From: Bacteroidia bacterium
GTDB lineage: Bacteria; Bacteroidota; Bacteroidia; J057
Assembly: GCA_022760475.1 (NCBI GenBank)
Contig: JALEFZ010000069.1
Span: forward strand, 62,001-126,000
Direction: 5' to 3'
DNA length: 64,000 nucleotides
The notes under the pieces were generated by a model. The model was not told the origin of the DNA and ran no database searches. It saw only the letters and a program-made list of their open reading frames with translations. The position numbers were made by a program, and so were the translations under genes. Position 1 is the first letter of the stretch. Each line of letters opens with the position of its first letter. Below, in pieces: positions 8,837 through 16,817 of this stretch.

Positions 8837-9820
8837 ATGAATTACAACTGGGGTATCATGGCCTGTGGCCATATTGCTAGCAGGTTCGCAGAAGGCTTAG
8901 CCTCTACCGGAAAAGAATTCATCAAGGCAGTTGCGTCAAGGAGTGAAAATAAGGCCAAAGCATTCGCAGCAAAGTTTGACATTAAGAAAGCCTATGGAGA
9001 CTACCAAAGTCTAGCGAATGACCCTGAAATCGATATTGTATATATCGCCTCTCCGCATCCGATGCATCATGAAAATGCCTTGTTGTGCCTAAGGAATGGA
9101 AAACATGTCCTCTGTGAAAAACCGCTTACCGTTAATGCCAAACAGGCAAAAGAACTGATTGATACTGCCAGAGAAAAACAGCTTTTCTTAATGGAAGCCA
9201 TATGGACAAGGTTTTTACCAGTGATGGTTCAAGTAAGATCCTGGCTCACAGATGGAATCATTGGAGAACCTCGTCTGATCAGGGCGGGTTTTAATTTTAG
9301 GGCCAATGAATTGGATCCAAATTCTCGTCTCTTCAATCCCTCTCTAGGTGGAGGTGCCTTGCTGGACGTAGGGATCTACCCCATCATGTTTGCTTCCATG
9401 GTATTTGGAGATTCACCTACCGAAATCCAATCGCTTGCCTCAAAGGCTCCCACTGGAGTTGACTATCAGTCTGCCTACCTATTTCAATATAAAAATGGAG
9501 CCATTGCCAGCCTTTCATCTGGATTTGAGTCTTCTGGAACCATGGACGCCATGATTGTTGGGACTGAGGGAGAAATCCGAATCCCAGTTTTCTGGAAAGG
9601 AAGCAAGGCCATTATCACAAAGCCCGGAGGAGATTTTGAGGAATATGCCTTCCCTTATCGAAGCTCAGGACTTCAATACCAAGCTGTACATATGATGGAA
9701 TGTCTTGAACAAGGCTTACTCGAAAGCCCTGTCATGCCGCTTGATGAAAGCCTTTCCCTTCAACAGACAATGGATACAATCAGAGATAAATGGGGCTTAA
9801 AGTATCCTTTTGAAGATTAA
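8837..9820 (+). CDS. Gfo/Idh/MocA family oxidoreductase
   Basis: 327 residues. The N-terminal Rossmann domain starts at YNWGIMACGHIASRFAEGL (binding turn with A-C-G-H-I-A in place of the usual G-x-G). The signature region is ASPHPMHHENALLCLRNGKHVLCEKP, in which the K of EKP is the conserved catalytic-site lysine. The C-terminal alpha/beta domain includes GGALLDVGIYPI. Members oxidise or reduce sugars and related polyols with NAD(P); the closest general resemblance is to trans-1,2-dihydrobenzene-1,2-diol/xylose dehydrogenases, judging by the MEAIWTRFLP motif. It lies 43 bases after the FKBP gene and ends tail-to-tail with threonine aldolase. Confidence 0.88.
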   Translation: MNYNWGIMACGHIASRFAEGLASTGKEFIKAVASRSENKAKAFAAKFDIKKAYGDYQSLANDPEIDIVYIASPHPMHHENALLCLRNGKHVLCEKPLTVNAKQAKELIDTAREKQLFLMEAIWTRFLPVMVQVRSWLTDGIIGEPRLIRAGFNFRANELDPNSRLFNPSLGGGALLDVGIYPIMFASMVFGDSPTEIQSLASKAPTGVDYQSAYLFQYKNGAIASLSSGFESSGTMDAMIVGTEGEIRIPVFWKGSKAIITKPGGDFEEYAFPYRSSGLQYQAVHMMECLEQGLLESPVMPLDESLSLQQTMDTIRDKWGLKYPFED

Positions 9821-10833
9821 ATGTTATCTAATTCGGATAGGACATGTCTGATATCTTCGTCGGTTAGCTGGAGATGTGTAACCATCCGGATATAGCCTTT
9901 TCCGAACCTTGAGACAGCTATGCCTTTTTCCTTCAGGTATTCGAATACCCTCTCGGATGAAACAAGGTCCTGGCGTGGATGAAATACAACAATGTTGGTT
10001 TGGACAGGCATCAGTTCATCTACCCAATCCAACTTGGTAAGGCCATATGAGAGATTCGTTGCTCTCCTGTGATCATCCTTTAGCCTTTCAATGTTGTTTT
10101 TAAGCGCATATAATCCTGCAGCAGCCAGGTATCCAGCCTGCCTCATGCCTCCACCCATCATCTTTCTTACCCTGAGCGCTTCTTTTATGTGCTTTTTAGT
10201 GCCGATCAATACTGACCCTACAGGCGCTCCCAAGCCTTTGGAAAGGCACAATGATATGGTATCAAAATGTTGCCCCATTTCCTCCGCACTGTAATCACTC
10301 CCTACCACTGCATTCATCGCTCTGGCTCCATCCAGGTGCAAAGCAAGTCCATGCTCATCAGCAACCCTTTTGATGCTTTCAATTTGTGCCAATGGATATA
10401 TGCTTCCACCTCCCTTATTGGAAGTATTTTCCAGGGCAATAAGGCTGGTCCTTGGGAAATGCGGATCATCAGGATTGATGTTATCCAATACTTGCTCAGC
10501 AGTAATCCGTCCGTGATCACCATCTAGTAACTTAACCGAGACCATAGAATTGGCCATCATGCCTCCACCTTCGTATAGGTAAATATGAGCCCTTTTGTCA
10601 CAAATCACCTCATCCTGTGGTCTGGTATGAATTCTGATGGCAATTTGATTGCACATGGTACCCGAAGGACAAAAGAGAGCAGCTTCTTTGCCAAAAAGTT
10701 TTGCAGCATGCTCCTGAAGGGCACTTATACTTGGATCTTCCCCATACACGTCGTCGCCAACCTCTGCCTTCATCATGTATTCCAACATCTCGGGACTAGG
10801 TTTGGTAACAGTATCGCTCCTAAGATCAATCAT
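9817..10833 (-). CDS. ltaE: Low-specificity L-threonine aldolase
   Basis: 338 residues, fold type I PLP enzyme. The opening [16 protein letters not shown] is characteristic of the family. H83 in [13 protein letters not shown] stacks on the cofactor, D168 in LHLDGAR contacts the pyridine nitrogen, and K199 in [14 protein letters not shown] is the Schiff-base lysine. It splits L-threonine or allo-threonine to glycine and acetaldehyde. It is transcribed alone. Its stop codon shares the palindromic TTAA (9817-9820) with the stop of the convergent dehydrogenase. Confidence 0.92.
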   Translation of the reverse strand: MIDLRSDTVTKPSPEMLEYMMKAEVGDDVYGEDPSISALQEHAAKLFGKEAALFCPSGTMCNQIAIRIHTRPQDEVICDKRAHIYLYEGGGMMANSMVSVKLLDGDHGRITAEQVLDNINPDDPHFPRTSLIALENTSNKGGGSIYPLAQIESIKRVADEHGLALHLDGARAMNAVVGSDYSAEEMGQHFDTISLCLSKGLGAPVGSVLIGTKKHIKEALRVRKMMGGGMRQAGYLAAAGLYALKNNIERLKDDHRRATNLSYGLTKLDWVDELMPVQTNIVVFHPRQDLVSSERVFEYLKEKGIAVSRFGKGYIRMVTHLQLTDEDIRHVLSELDNI

Positions 10834-11007
10834 TCTTTATCATTTTATGCGGTAAATCTAGGGAAAGATGGCAAAATAGCACTCCCAATTTTAAAAAATT
10901 TGCTACTGAAGCCAATACTTAGCTAATTATAAATGCGAGATGAAATTACTTATCTCACAACAGACGTCTTAACGAATAAACCATTAAATCAAACTTAAAA
11001 TAAACCC

Positions 11008-11577
11008 ATGAGAATCGAACAAATAATGCTCCTGGCTGCAGGCTTGATGATAGCGGGAGCTTTTTTCCTTCCATTCCTCACCTATGAATTTCCAGTTATT
11101 GGAGAGACTCAACTGAGTGGCTATTCCATTACCAGAACCATTCTGGATGAAGCAGGAGTAAGTCCTTATGAGGATAAAAAATTAACCTCTGATTTTTTTA
11201 CTGATTTAATCAAGGAAAATACTACCTGGAAAGAGTACCTGAGCATTTTTGGAATGTTGTTCACCATTCTTGGACCATTCTTTTACCTTCTTTTTGGCTT
11301 GGGCTATCTATTTAAGTCCTTTTTGGGTAAATCCTATAAAAGAGGTATCTGGTTTAACCTCCTATTCCTAGCTATTGGATGGGCAAGTTTTTGGTGGACA
11401 AGTCAATTGATCACAGAAAAGATCAATAACTCAGTTGCAAACATTAAGATTCTGGACAAACTGATAAACCCAGAGGTAAGCGTGAATTTTTTCCAAGCAG
11501 CGGGAGTTGGATTTTGGCTTTGCTTTGCCGCCATTTTCATAGCAGGATTTTCATTAATCTTCGAAAAGCAGAAATAA
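11008..11577 (+). CDS. Small integral membrane protein of unknown function
   Basis: 189 residues with four hydrophobic segments at about 5-27, 73-97, 108-127 and 163-186. Between segments one and two lies a mostly hydrophilic loop of about 45 residues (LSGYSITRTILDEAGVSPYE onward), probably outside the cytoplasm. I recognise no catalytic motif or family. A terminator follows directly. The 174 bases upstream hold the divergent start region shared with threonine aldolase and nothing else I can name. Confidence 0.6.
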   Translation: MRIEQIMLLAAGLMIAGAFFLPFLTYEFPVIGETQLSGYSITRTILDEAGVSPYEDKKLTSDFFTDLIKENTTWKEYLSIFGMLFTILGPFFYLLFGLGYLFKSFLGKSYKRGIWFNLLFLAIGWASFWWTSQLITEKINNSVANIKILDKLINPEVSVNFFQAAGVGFWLCFAAIFIAGFSLIFEKQK

Positions 11578-11580
11578 AAA

Positions 11581-11607
11581 AAGGGCTGGCATAATTGCCA
11601 GCCCCTT
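11581..11607 (-). terminator. Shared terminator between convergent genes
   Basis: GGGCTGGC and GCCAGCCC arms around an ATAATT loop. On the minus strand it is followed by a run of eight T, so it terminates the GIN-domain gene most clearly; it may also serve the membrane protein gene on the plus strand. Confidence 0.75.
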
Positions 11608-11624
11608 ATGATTCTCATTCGATT

Positions 11625-12350
11625 TTATTTTTCGTGGATGCTGCCCGCCCCAGAGACATCTGACTTCACCGTGCTAGGGTTCCCTTTATATGAGATATTT
11701 CCAGCTCCTGATATTTTGGCATGTAAAGACTTTGAAGCATAAACTTCAGCATTTCCTGTCCCACTGATTTTCGCGCTTACATGCTTGGCTTTGAAATCAT
11801 CAGCATCAATGTTTCCAATGCCTGAAATCTTAAAATTGGCATTGTCAGTGTTTCCCTCAATATCAAGGTTTCCTGTACCAGAAAGCTGAGCGGTAAATAC
11901 ACCCACTCTCGCATCAATATCCAGATCACCAGCTCCAGAAATTTTCACGAACAACTCTTCTCCCACAATTGGGTCTTCAGTATCCAATTCGGCGGCTCCA
12001 CTGACGTTTATCCAACGAATTTCAGGGGCTGTTACATCAAGTTTAATATTCTTGGTAAAGGCCCAACTCTTTTTGTCATACTTAACATGGAGGATTCCAT
12101 TTTTCACTTCTGTACGAATGTGTGGCAACCACTTTTCATTTTCAGAGGTAATGCTCACATCGTACTCCTTACCCTTGTGAAGAACAATTTTAAACGCGCC
12201 CCCTACTTCTAATCCATGGAATTCGTCCGTATTGTAGCCAGTTTGGCCTGGAGTAGCGTTTTTTGAGGAATAATGGTTCCAAAAGAAACTGGCAGCAATT
12301 GCGATAATTGCACTGTAAAAAATTATGCTGATTAACCTTTTCATAGCCAA
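11625..12350 (-). CDS. GIN-domain (DUF2807) putative adhesin
   Basis: 241 residues. An N-terminal hydrophobic segment (about 4-22) is a signal or anchor. The rest is a right-handed beta-helix of short repeats: SGAAELDTED, SGAGDLDIDA, SGTGNLDIEG, SGIGNIDADD, SGTGNAEVYA, SGAGNISYKG and SGAGSIHEK, each with the small-residue S-G-x-G turn typical of the GIN family. The head of the domain is FHGLEVGGAFKIVLHKG. In Bacteroidota such proteins are exported and thought to act as surface adhesins or envelope structure; their function is not established. It has its own terminator and a weak promoter-like TATCTTTT (12380-12387, minus strand). Confidence 0.85.
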   Translation of the reverse strand: MAMKRLISIIFYSAIIAIAASFFWNHYSSKNATPGQTGYNTDEFHGLEVGGAFKIVLHKGKEYDVSITSENEKWLPHIRTEVKNGILHVKYDKKSWAFTKNIKLDVTAPEIRWINVSGAAELDTEDPIVGEELFVKISGAGDLDIDARVGVFTAQLSGTGNLDIEGNTDNANFKISGIGNIDADDFKAKHVSAKISGTGNAEVYASKSLHAKISGAGNISYKGNPSTVKSDVSGAGSIHEK

Positions 12351-12476
12351 AAGCTCTTTAAATTGGTTGTATTCTAGCTAAAAGATACAACGAAAAACAC
12401 TTTAGTCGAAAATACAGTTAAAAAATCTTATATAAATAGTGATAATTGCTAGTTCCAATTTTAAAGACAATTCAAT

Positions 12477-13379
12477 TTGTTGAAAATCAGTTGGTCTCCC
12501 TTATACGAATATCCCCTTCCAGAAGGACACAGATTTCCGATGGAAAAGTACTCGTTGATTCCAGAGCAACTGCTTTATGAAGGCAGTATTTCTGAAAGCA
12601 ATCTTTATACTCCCGGATTGCTTTCTGAAGAGGTACTCTTACTGACTCATACAAAAACCTATTGGAACAAACTCAAGCAAGGACAACTTTCCAAAAAAGA
12701 GATTCGGAAAACAGGCTTCCCATTTTCCCCCCTTCTTGTCGAACGTGGCAGAACCATCGCACAGGGGACCATTGAAAATTCTCTTTATGCAATGGCAAAC
12801 GGAGTGGCGATTAATGGAGCTGGAGGAACCCATCATGCATTCACCGACCGAGGAGAAGGATTTTGCTTGATTAATGACATCGCCATAGCTGCCAATTATC
12901 TCCTGAATAAAGGACTGATTTCGAAAGCACTGGTTGTTGACCTGGACGTCCACCAAGGCAATGGTACAGCGGAAATATTTCAGGGAAATAATGCTGTATA
13001 TACCTTCAGCATGCACTGTGAAGCCAATTATCCCCTGAAAAAGGAACAATCAGACCTGGATATCAGCCTGCCTATCGCATGTAATGACGAGTCTTATCTA
13101 GAGGAATTATACAATATCCTGCCCCGCTTAATCGACAATGAGGAGCCTGACATTATTTTTTATCTTTCCGGGGTTGATGTGCTCGCGACAGATAAACTTG
13201 GGAAGTTGGCTCTTTCAAAAGAGGCTTGCAAAAGGAGAGATGCTTTTGTTTTAGAGGAATGTAAAAAGAATAATATTCCTGTTTCTGTTTCATTAGGAGG
13301 GGGCTATTCCCATCACATCAGGGACATCATAGAGGCACATTGTAATACCTTTCGAATGGCACAAGAGATCTTCTTTTAA
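12477..13379 (+). CDS. Histone deacetylase family zinc hydrolase
   Basis: 300 residues from a TTG start; homologues typically begin at this point with a similar LKISWSPLY-PLPEGHRFP opening, and the next ATG would cut it off. Zinc-hydrolase motifs are present: GGTHHAFTDRGEGFCLINDIA (the paired active-site His), VVDLDVHQGNGT (D and H metal ligands) and FYLSGVDVLATDKLG (the third ligand D). Bacterial members act on acetylated amines or polyamines such as acetylpolyamines rather than histones; the true substrate is not known here. The gene is monocistronic. A 187-bp stretch follows on both sides without other genes. Confidence 0.88.
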   Translation: MLKISWSPLYEYPLPEGHRFPMEKYSLIPEQLLYEGSISESNLYTPGLLSEEVLLLTHTKTYWNKLKQGQLSKKEIRKTGFPFSPLLVERGRTIAQGTIENSLYAMANGVAINGAGGTHHAFTDRGEGFCLINDIAIAANYLLNKGLISKALVVDLDVHQGNGTAEIFQGNNAVYTFSMHCEANYPLKKEQSDLDISLPIACNDESYLEELYNILPRLIDNEEPDIIFYLSGVDVLATDKLGKLALSKEACKRRDAFVLEECKKNNIPVSVSLGGGYSHHIRDIIEAHCNTFRMAQEIFF

Positions 13380-13474
13380 GGTACCTAATAGTCAAGCAGA
13401 AAATTGGGAAGCTAATTTATTGATAAAGACTTCCCTCTTTTCGTAATTTTATTTCTAAATCTAGCAAAAACTTT

Positions 13475-14068
13475 ATGGGACGCATATTCATTATTATTTT
13501 GGTTTTGGCTGCCGTTGTTGGTGGCTGCTCGTACTTTGGTTCTTACAACAACATGGTTGATATGGAACAAAAGGTCGAAGCCCAGTGGTCGAATGTTGAA
13601 GTTCAGTACCAACGAAGGGCAGACCTCATTCCAAACCTAGTTCAGACTGCCAAGGCTGCTGCAGAAGTTGAGAAACAGATATTCACAGATATTGCCGCTG
13701 CTCGTTCAAATGTAGCCAACTTTACAGTTGACAAATCTATCCTAGATAATCCAGAAAGGTTAAAGCAGTTCCAGCAACTTCAAGGAGAGTTAAGTGGGGC
13801 TTTATCCAGGCTGATCGCGGTTCAGGAAAGGTATCCAGACCTCAAATCAAATGCCCAGTTTACACAATTGGCCAATAGCCTTGAAAGGACTGAAAACAGA
13901 ATCAGCCAGGAAAGGAGAAAGTTCAATGGAACTGTTCAGGAGTACAATTCCTACATCAAAAAATTGCCCAATAACATATGGGCTGGTTTTGGAGGCTTCC
14001 AGGAAAAAGCCTTCTTCGAAGCTACTCAAGGGACTGAAACAGCCCCAAAGGTCAATTTCGATAACTAA
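13475..14068 (+). CDS. LemA family protein
   Basis: 197 residues. A hydrophobic N-terminal segment (about 3-17) anchors it or acts as a signal; C18 in VVGGC could be lipidated. The family core follows: YNNMVDMEQKVEAQWSNVEVQYQRRADLIPNLVQT, and then a helical bundle with LVAVQERYPDLK-like RLIAVQERYPDLKSNAQF. The end NIWAGFGGFQEKAFFEAT is standard. LemA proteins are widespread and of uncertain role, often next to TPM-domain genes, as here. A weak -33/-7 pair (TTG at 13420, TAATTTTA at 13444) lies upstream. Confidence 0.92.
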   Translation: MGRIFIIILVLAAVVGGCSYFGSYNNMVDMEQKVEAQWSNVEVQYQRRADLIPNLVQTAKAAAEVEKQIFTDIAAARSNVANFTVDKSILDNPERLKQFQQLQGELSGALSRLIAVQERYPDLKSNAQFTQLANSLERTENRISQERRKFNGTVQEYNSYIKKLPNNIWAGFGGFQEKAFFEATQGTETAPKVNFDN

Positions 14069-14078
14069 ATAAAAATCG

Positions 14079-14100
14079 ATGGGGACCTTGTCCCCATTTT
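14079..14100 (+). terminator. Intercistronic hairpin between LemA and TPM genes
   Basis: Perfect 8-bp stem ATGGGGAC/GTCCCCAT with loop CTT and a short TTTT tail. The tail is too short for a strong terminator, so it probably attenuates or protects the upstream message inside the operon. Confidence 0.5.
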
Positions 14101-14114
14101 AAAGCCACAAATAC

Positions 14115-14570
14115 ATGGCATTTAACTTTTTTAAACCCCTTTCGGAGACATTCTTTAGCAAGGAAGAAGACCGGGACATCGTTGAGGCCATTCAAAAGGC
14201 AGAAAAGCAAACCTCAGGTGAAATTCGCATTCACCTGGAGTCTCGCGCCAAAATGGAGGTAGAAAAACGAGCCTGGAAGGTATTCCACCAGTTGGAGATG
14301 CATAAAACTGCTCTTCGAAATGGTGTCCTCATTTACATGGCCATTAAGGACCATAAATTTGCCATAATCGGGGACGAAGGCATCAACAAATTAGTAGGAG
14401 AAGGATTTTGGGAGGATACTGCAAAAATCCTTTCAAAGGCCTTTAAGGAAGAGGCTTTTGTGAAAGGCTTGACAGATGCAGTTTTATCTATTGGGGAAAA
14501 GCTCAAGGAGCATTTTCCATATGAGGAGAATGACGAAAATGAATTACCGAATGAAATATCTTTTGGCTAG
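14115..14570 (+). CDS. TPM-domain protein, cytoplasmic-type
   Basis: 151 residues without signal peptide or membrane segment. The TPM (TLP18.3/Psb32/MOLO-1) fold is visible: IVEAIQKAEKQTSGEIRIHLE in the first part, then MHKTALRNGVLIYMAIKDHKFAIIGDEGINKLV and a final helix with FVKGLTDAVLSIGEKLKEHF. The acidic tail (ENDENELPNE) follows. The protein sits between LemA and the secreted TPM protein and its end overlaps the latter's start. In other bacteria such LemA-TPM-TPM sets behave as one operon, of unclear role in envelope stress or protein quality control. Confidence 0.85.
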   Translation: MAFNFFKPLSETFFSKEEDRDIVEAIQKAEKQTSGEIRIHLESRAKMEVEKRAWKVFHQLEMHKTALRNGVLIYMAIKDHKFAIIGDEGINKLVGEGFWEDTAKILSKAFKEEAFVKGLTDAVLSIGEKLKEHFPYEENDENELPNEISFG

Positions 14571-15360
14571 AATTAGCCTAATAATTATACTGGTCAGCCC
14601 GGCTTTTATAATGGCACAATCTGTGCCTGCATATCAGGGTTTTGTCAATGACTACAAGGGCCTGCTTTCCAAGCCTGAGAAAATACAACTGGAAAGGTAT
14701 CTGACCAATTTTGCTGAGCAAACCTCTAATGAGATTGTGGTGGCGATCATGGATCTACCTGAAGGAGCAGTCCCTCAAGACTATGCAATTGACATCGCCC
14801 GTAGCTGGGGAGTGGGTGGTGCGGAAAAGAATAATGGTGTTCTGATGGCAATTTACATGAATACCCGCCAGGTGGACATAGAGGTTGGCTATGGCTTGGA
14901 ACCAGTCATTACAGATATTCTTTCATACAATGTGATAGCTCAACATCTTAGGCCTGCTTTTCGAGAAGGAAGGTATTTTGATGGGATAAACCAAGGGGTT
15001 CAGGTATTGGCTGCTGCTGCTAAAGAAGAATTTGACGATGCCCAAATGAAACGCTATTACACGGATCAAAGAGGTGTCGAGAGTGAGTCCGATCCCGTGG
15101 GAAATATTGTTGTAATTGCCCTGATAATTTTCTTCATCTTTTTCATCATGAGAAGAAACAACAATGGAGGTCGAGGCAGAGGAGGCGGTTACGGTGGTGG
15201 CGGATGGTACTGGGGAGGTGGTCCCATTATCTTTGGTGGAGGAGGCTCCTCTTTTGGAGGTGGTGATTCCGGAGGTGGATTTGGTGGCTTCGGAGGTGGA
15301 GACTTTGGCGGATTTGGAGGAGGAGATTTTGGAGGCGGAGGCGCATTCGGAGATTGGTAA
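14539..15360 (+). CDS. TPM-domain membrane protein with Gly-rich tail (YgcG type)
   Basis: 273 residues from ATG 14539; the ATG at 14551 is equally possible. The frame opens earlier at 14476, but that would overlap the upstream gene by 95 bases. A signal peptide (KYLLARISLIIILVSPAFIMA) leads into a TPM domain with VNDYKGLLSKPEK, NEIVVAIMDLPEG, RSWGVGGAEKNNGVLMAIYM and VEVGYGLE-like EVGYGLEPVITD. A membrane helix (about 195-212, VVIALIIFFIFFIM) is followed by RR and a tail made almost wholly of Gly, Phe, Asp and Ser. The tail is the mark of the YgcG group. The tail DNA is GGN-rich and low in complexity. Confidence 0.85.
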   Translation: MNYRMKYLLARISLIIILVSPAFIMAQSVPAYQGFVNDYKGLLSKPEKIQLERYLTNFAEQTSNEIVVAIMDLPEGAVPQDYAIDIARSWGVGGAEKNNGVLMAIYMNTRQVDIEVGYGLEPVITDILSYNVIAQHLRPAFREGRYFDGINQGVQVLAAAAKEEFDDAQMKRYYTDQRGVESESDPVGNIVVIALIIFFIFFIMRRNNNGGRGRGGGYGGGGWYWGGGPIIFGGGGSSFGGGDSGGGFGGFGGGDFGGFGGGDFGGGGAFGDW

Positions 15361-15365
15361 AATAG

Positions 15366-15396
15366 AAGGGTGGAACAGATAGCATGTTCCACCCTT
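15366..15396 (+). terminator. Strong bidirectional terminator
   Basis: A 12-bp stem AAGGGTGGAACA/TGTTCCACCCTT with a seven-base loop; TTTTGTTTTATTTTTT follows on the plus strand. It ends the LemA-TPM operon and faces the end of the convergent T9SS gene. Confidence 0.85.
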
Positions 15397-15401
15397 TTGT
15401 T

Positions 15402-16748
15402 TTATTTTTTAATCAGTTTTTGATAACCTACAAAATTTAGCTGTTTGACTTCCAGGGTATAAACCCCTTTGGGCAATTGGGAAAGATCCAGGAACATGGT
15501 ATTCTTACCGGGAACAACTTCGTACTCCTCTCGAATAAGCTCCTTTCCTTTCACATCATAGATTTTGACATCGAGAGGCCCCGCCTTGTCCGAGACCATT
15601 CTAATGCTTGTGGAGTTGGTTGTGGGATTGGGATAAATACCAAAATTTATTCCCGCAGAGAAATTAACTTCCACTATGGATGAATAAGAGTAAGTCCCAT
15701 CAATTTCCACCTTCTTGAGTCGATAATAGGATAAACCAGGAAAGGGATCGTTGTCCAACATTTGGTATTTCTGCTTTTTTTGCCCCCGATTTTGAGGAAA
15801 CTCCCTGCCCAACTGGATAAATGAATTTCCATCAGTTGATTTTTCGACCTCATAATATTGGATTCCTAATTCATACTCGAGTTCCCACTCGCACTTTACC
15901 TTATCTGAAACAGGGTAAGCATTGAAAACAAGGCCTTCAACAGGCAAAATTTGAAAGCTTGCCAAGGTAAATCGTGAGTCCAGGATTGAATTTAGACTGC
16001 CTGATTCGATATAATTATTGCTGGTATCAATGCTTGTTAATCCTTTTGGACTCCAAAGTCCACTGCTATCGGGACTCTGAAAGACCAATAGATCCTGTTC
16101 GGGCAATCCATTCAATTCTGCATTCATATAATTCATCCCAATAGTAGAATTAGGCGGGATAGCATTTTTTGTAACCAACTGATAATACCTTTTGATGCCA
16201 TCTCCTCCTGGAAAACTTTGAGGGTCATGGCCCCTGAGTATCCAACAAGTATCCAGGTTTGAGCTTGCACTTATGCTAAGTCCCAGATTCCCTGGATTGG
16301 TCGATGTGGGATTGTTGAGGATAGAGAATCGGGTGATTGTACCCCCTGGAATACTGCTATAAAGCCTTGAATTTTCAATTTCGGTTGCTAAACTTCCTTG
16401 ATTGCTGAGGTCAATGTTTTTCCCTGCCAAGTCAAATAATCCAGAAGAAAAAAACAGGCTATCCAACACTCGAATTGAATCTGACAACATGAGTTCTGAA
16501 GTATTTTTATTGACCTCTATTTGGTAGAATGACAAAGAATCGCCCATGATGCTGTTATTGTTCATTCCCTTGAAGATTACCCTGCCATTCCCTGGACTAA
16601 AGGCTCCATCTTGCTTCCAATCCATGTCATCCAGAACAAGCCTCACGGGACCATTTGCGAGTACTTCTACCCCAGCCTCAATGTTAACCTGAGCCCAAAT
16701 ACTTAGGCTTATCAGGTTGTATATGATTAAAAAGAATAATGATTTCAT
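15402..16748 (-). CDS. Secreted protein with T9SS type A sorting domain
   Basis: 448 residues with a signal peptide (1-19, SIWAQ). Residues 25-270 hold a beta-rich region with repeated short motifs such as KNIDLSNQGSLATEIE and an ISRF-like ITRFSILNNPT; I do not recognise a named family. Around 285-355 is a fibronectin-like module ending YYRLKKVEIDGTYSYSS, often seen before sorting domains. Residues about 365-448 are the T9SS type A domain: GIYPNPTTNSTSIRM, VKIYDVKGKEL, LPKGVYTLEVKQ. It lies 69 bases downstream of the giant head-repeat gene and is probably in the same operon. By family it is surface-exposed or released. Confidence 0.8.
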   Translation of the reverse strand: MKSLFFLIIYNLISLSIWAQVNIEAGVEVLANGPVRLVLDDMDWKQDGAFSPGNGRVIFKGMNNNSIMGDSLSFYQIEVNKNTSELMLSDSIRVLDSLFFSSGLFDLAGKNIDLSNQGSLATEIENSRLYSSIPGGTITRFSILNNPTSTNPGNLGLSISASSNLDTCWILRGHDPQSFPGGDGIKRYYQLVTKNAIPPNSTIGMNYMNAELNGLPEQDLLVFQSPDSSGLWSPKGLTSIDTSNNYIESGSLNSILDSRFTLASFQILPVEGLVFNAYPVSDKVKCEWELEYELGIQYYEVEKSTDGNSFIQLGREFPQNRGQKKQKYQMLDNDPFPGLSYYRLKKVEIDGTYSYSSIVEVNFSAGINFGIYPNPTTNSTSIRMVSDKAGPLDVKIYDVKGKELIREEYEVVPGKNTMFLDLSQLPKGVYTLEVKQLNFVGYQKLIKK

Positions 16749-16817
16749 TTTATTATGATGTTAAGGGCAGAAAGAACAGGCAATTGGTGCCCATTCTTCT
16801 GCAGTCATAAACGAACA

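Noticed and set aside
12639-13049. 136-codon minus-strand frame opposite the deacetylase-like gene
   Set aside because: The plus strand has all zinc-hydrolase motifs here; the other frame has no meaningful content.
15164-15392. Frames in the Gly-rich tail on both strands
   Set aside because: The GGN-rich DNA yields low-complexity frames of Pro or Glu/Val in other phases. They are by-products of base composition.
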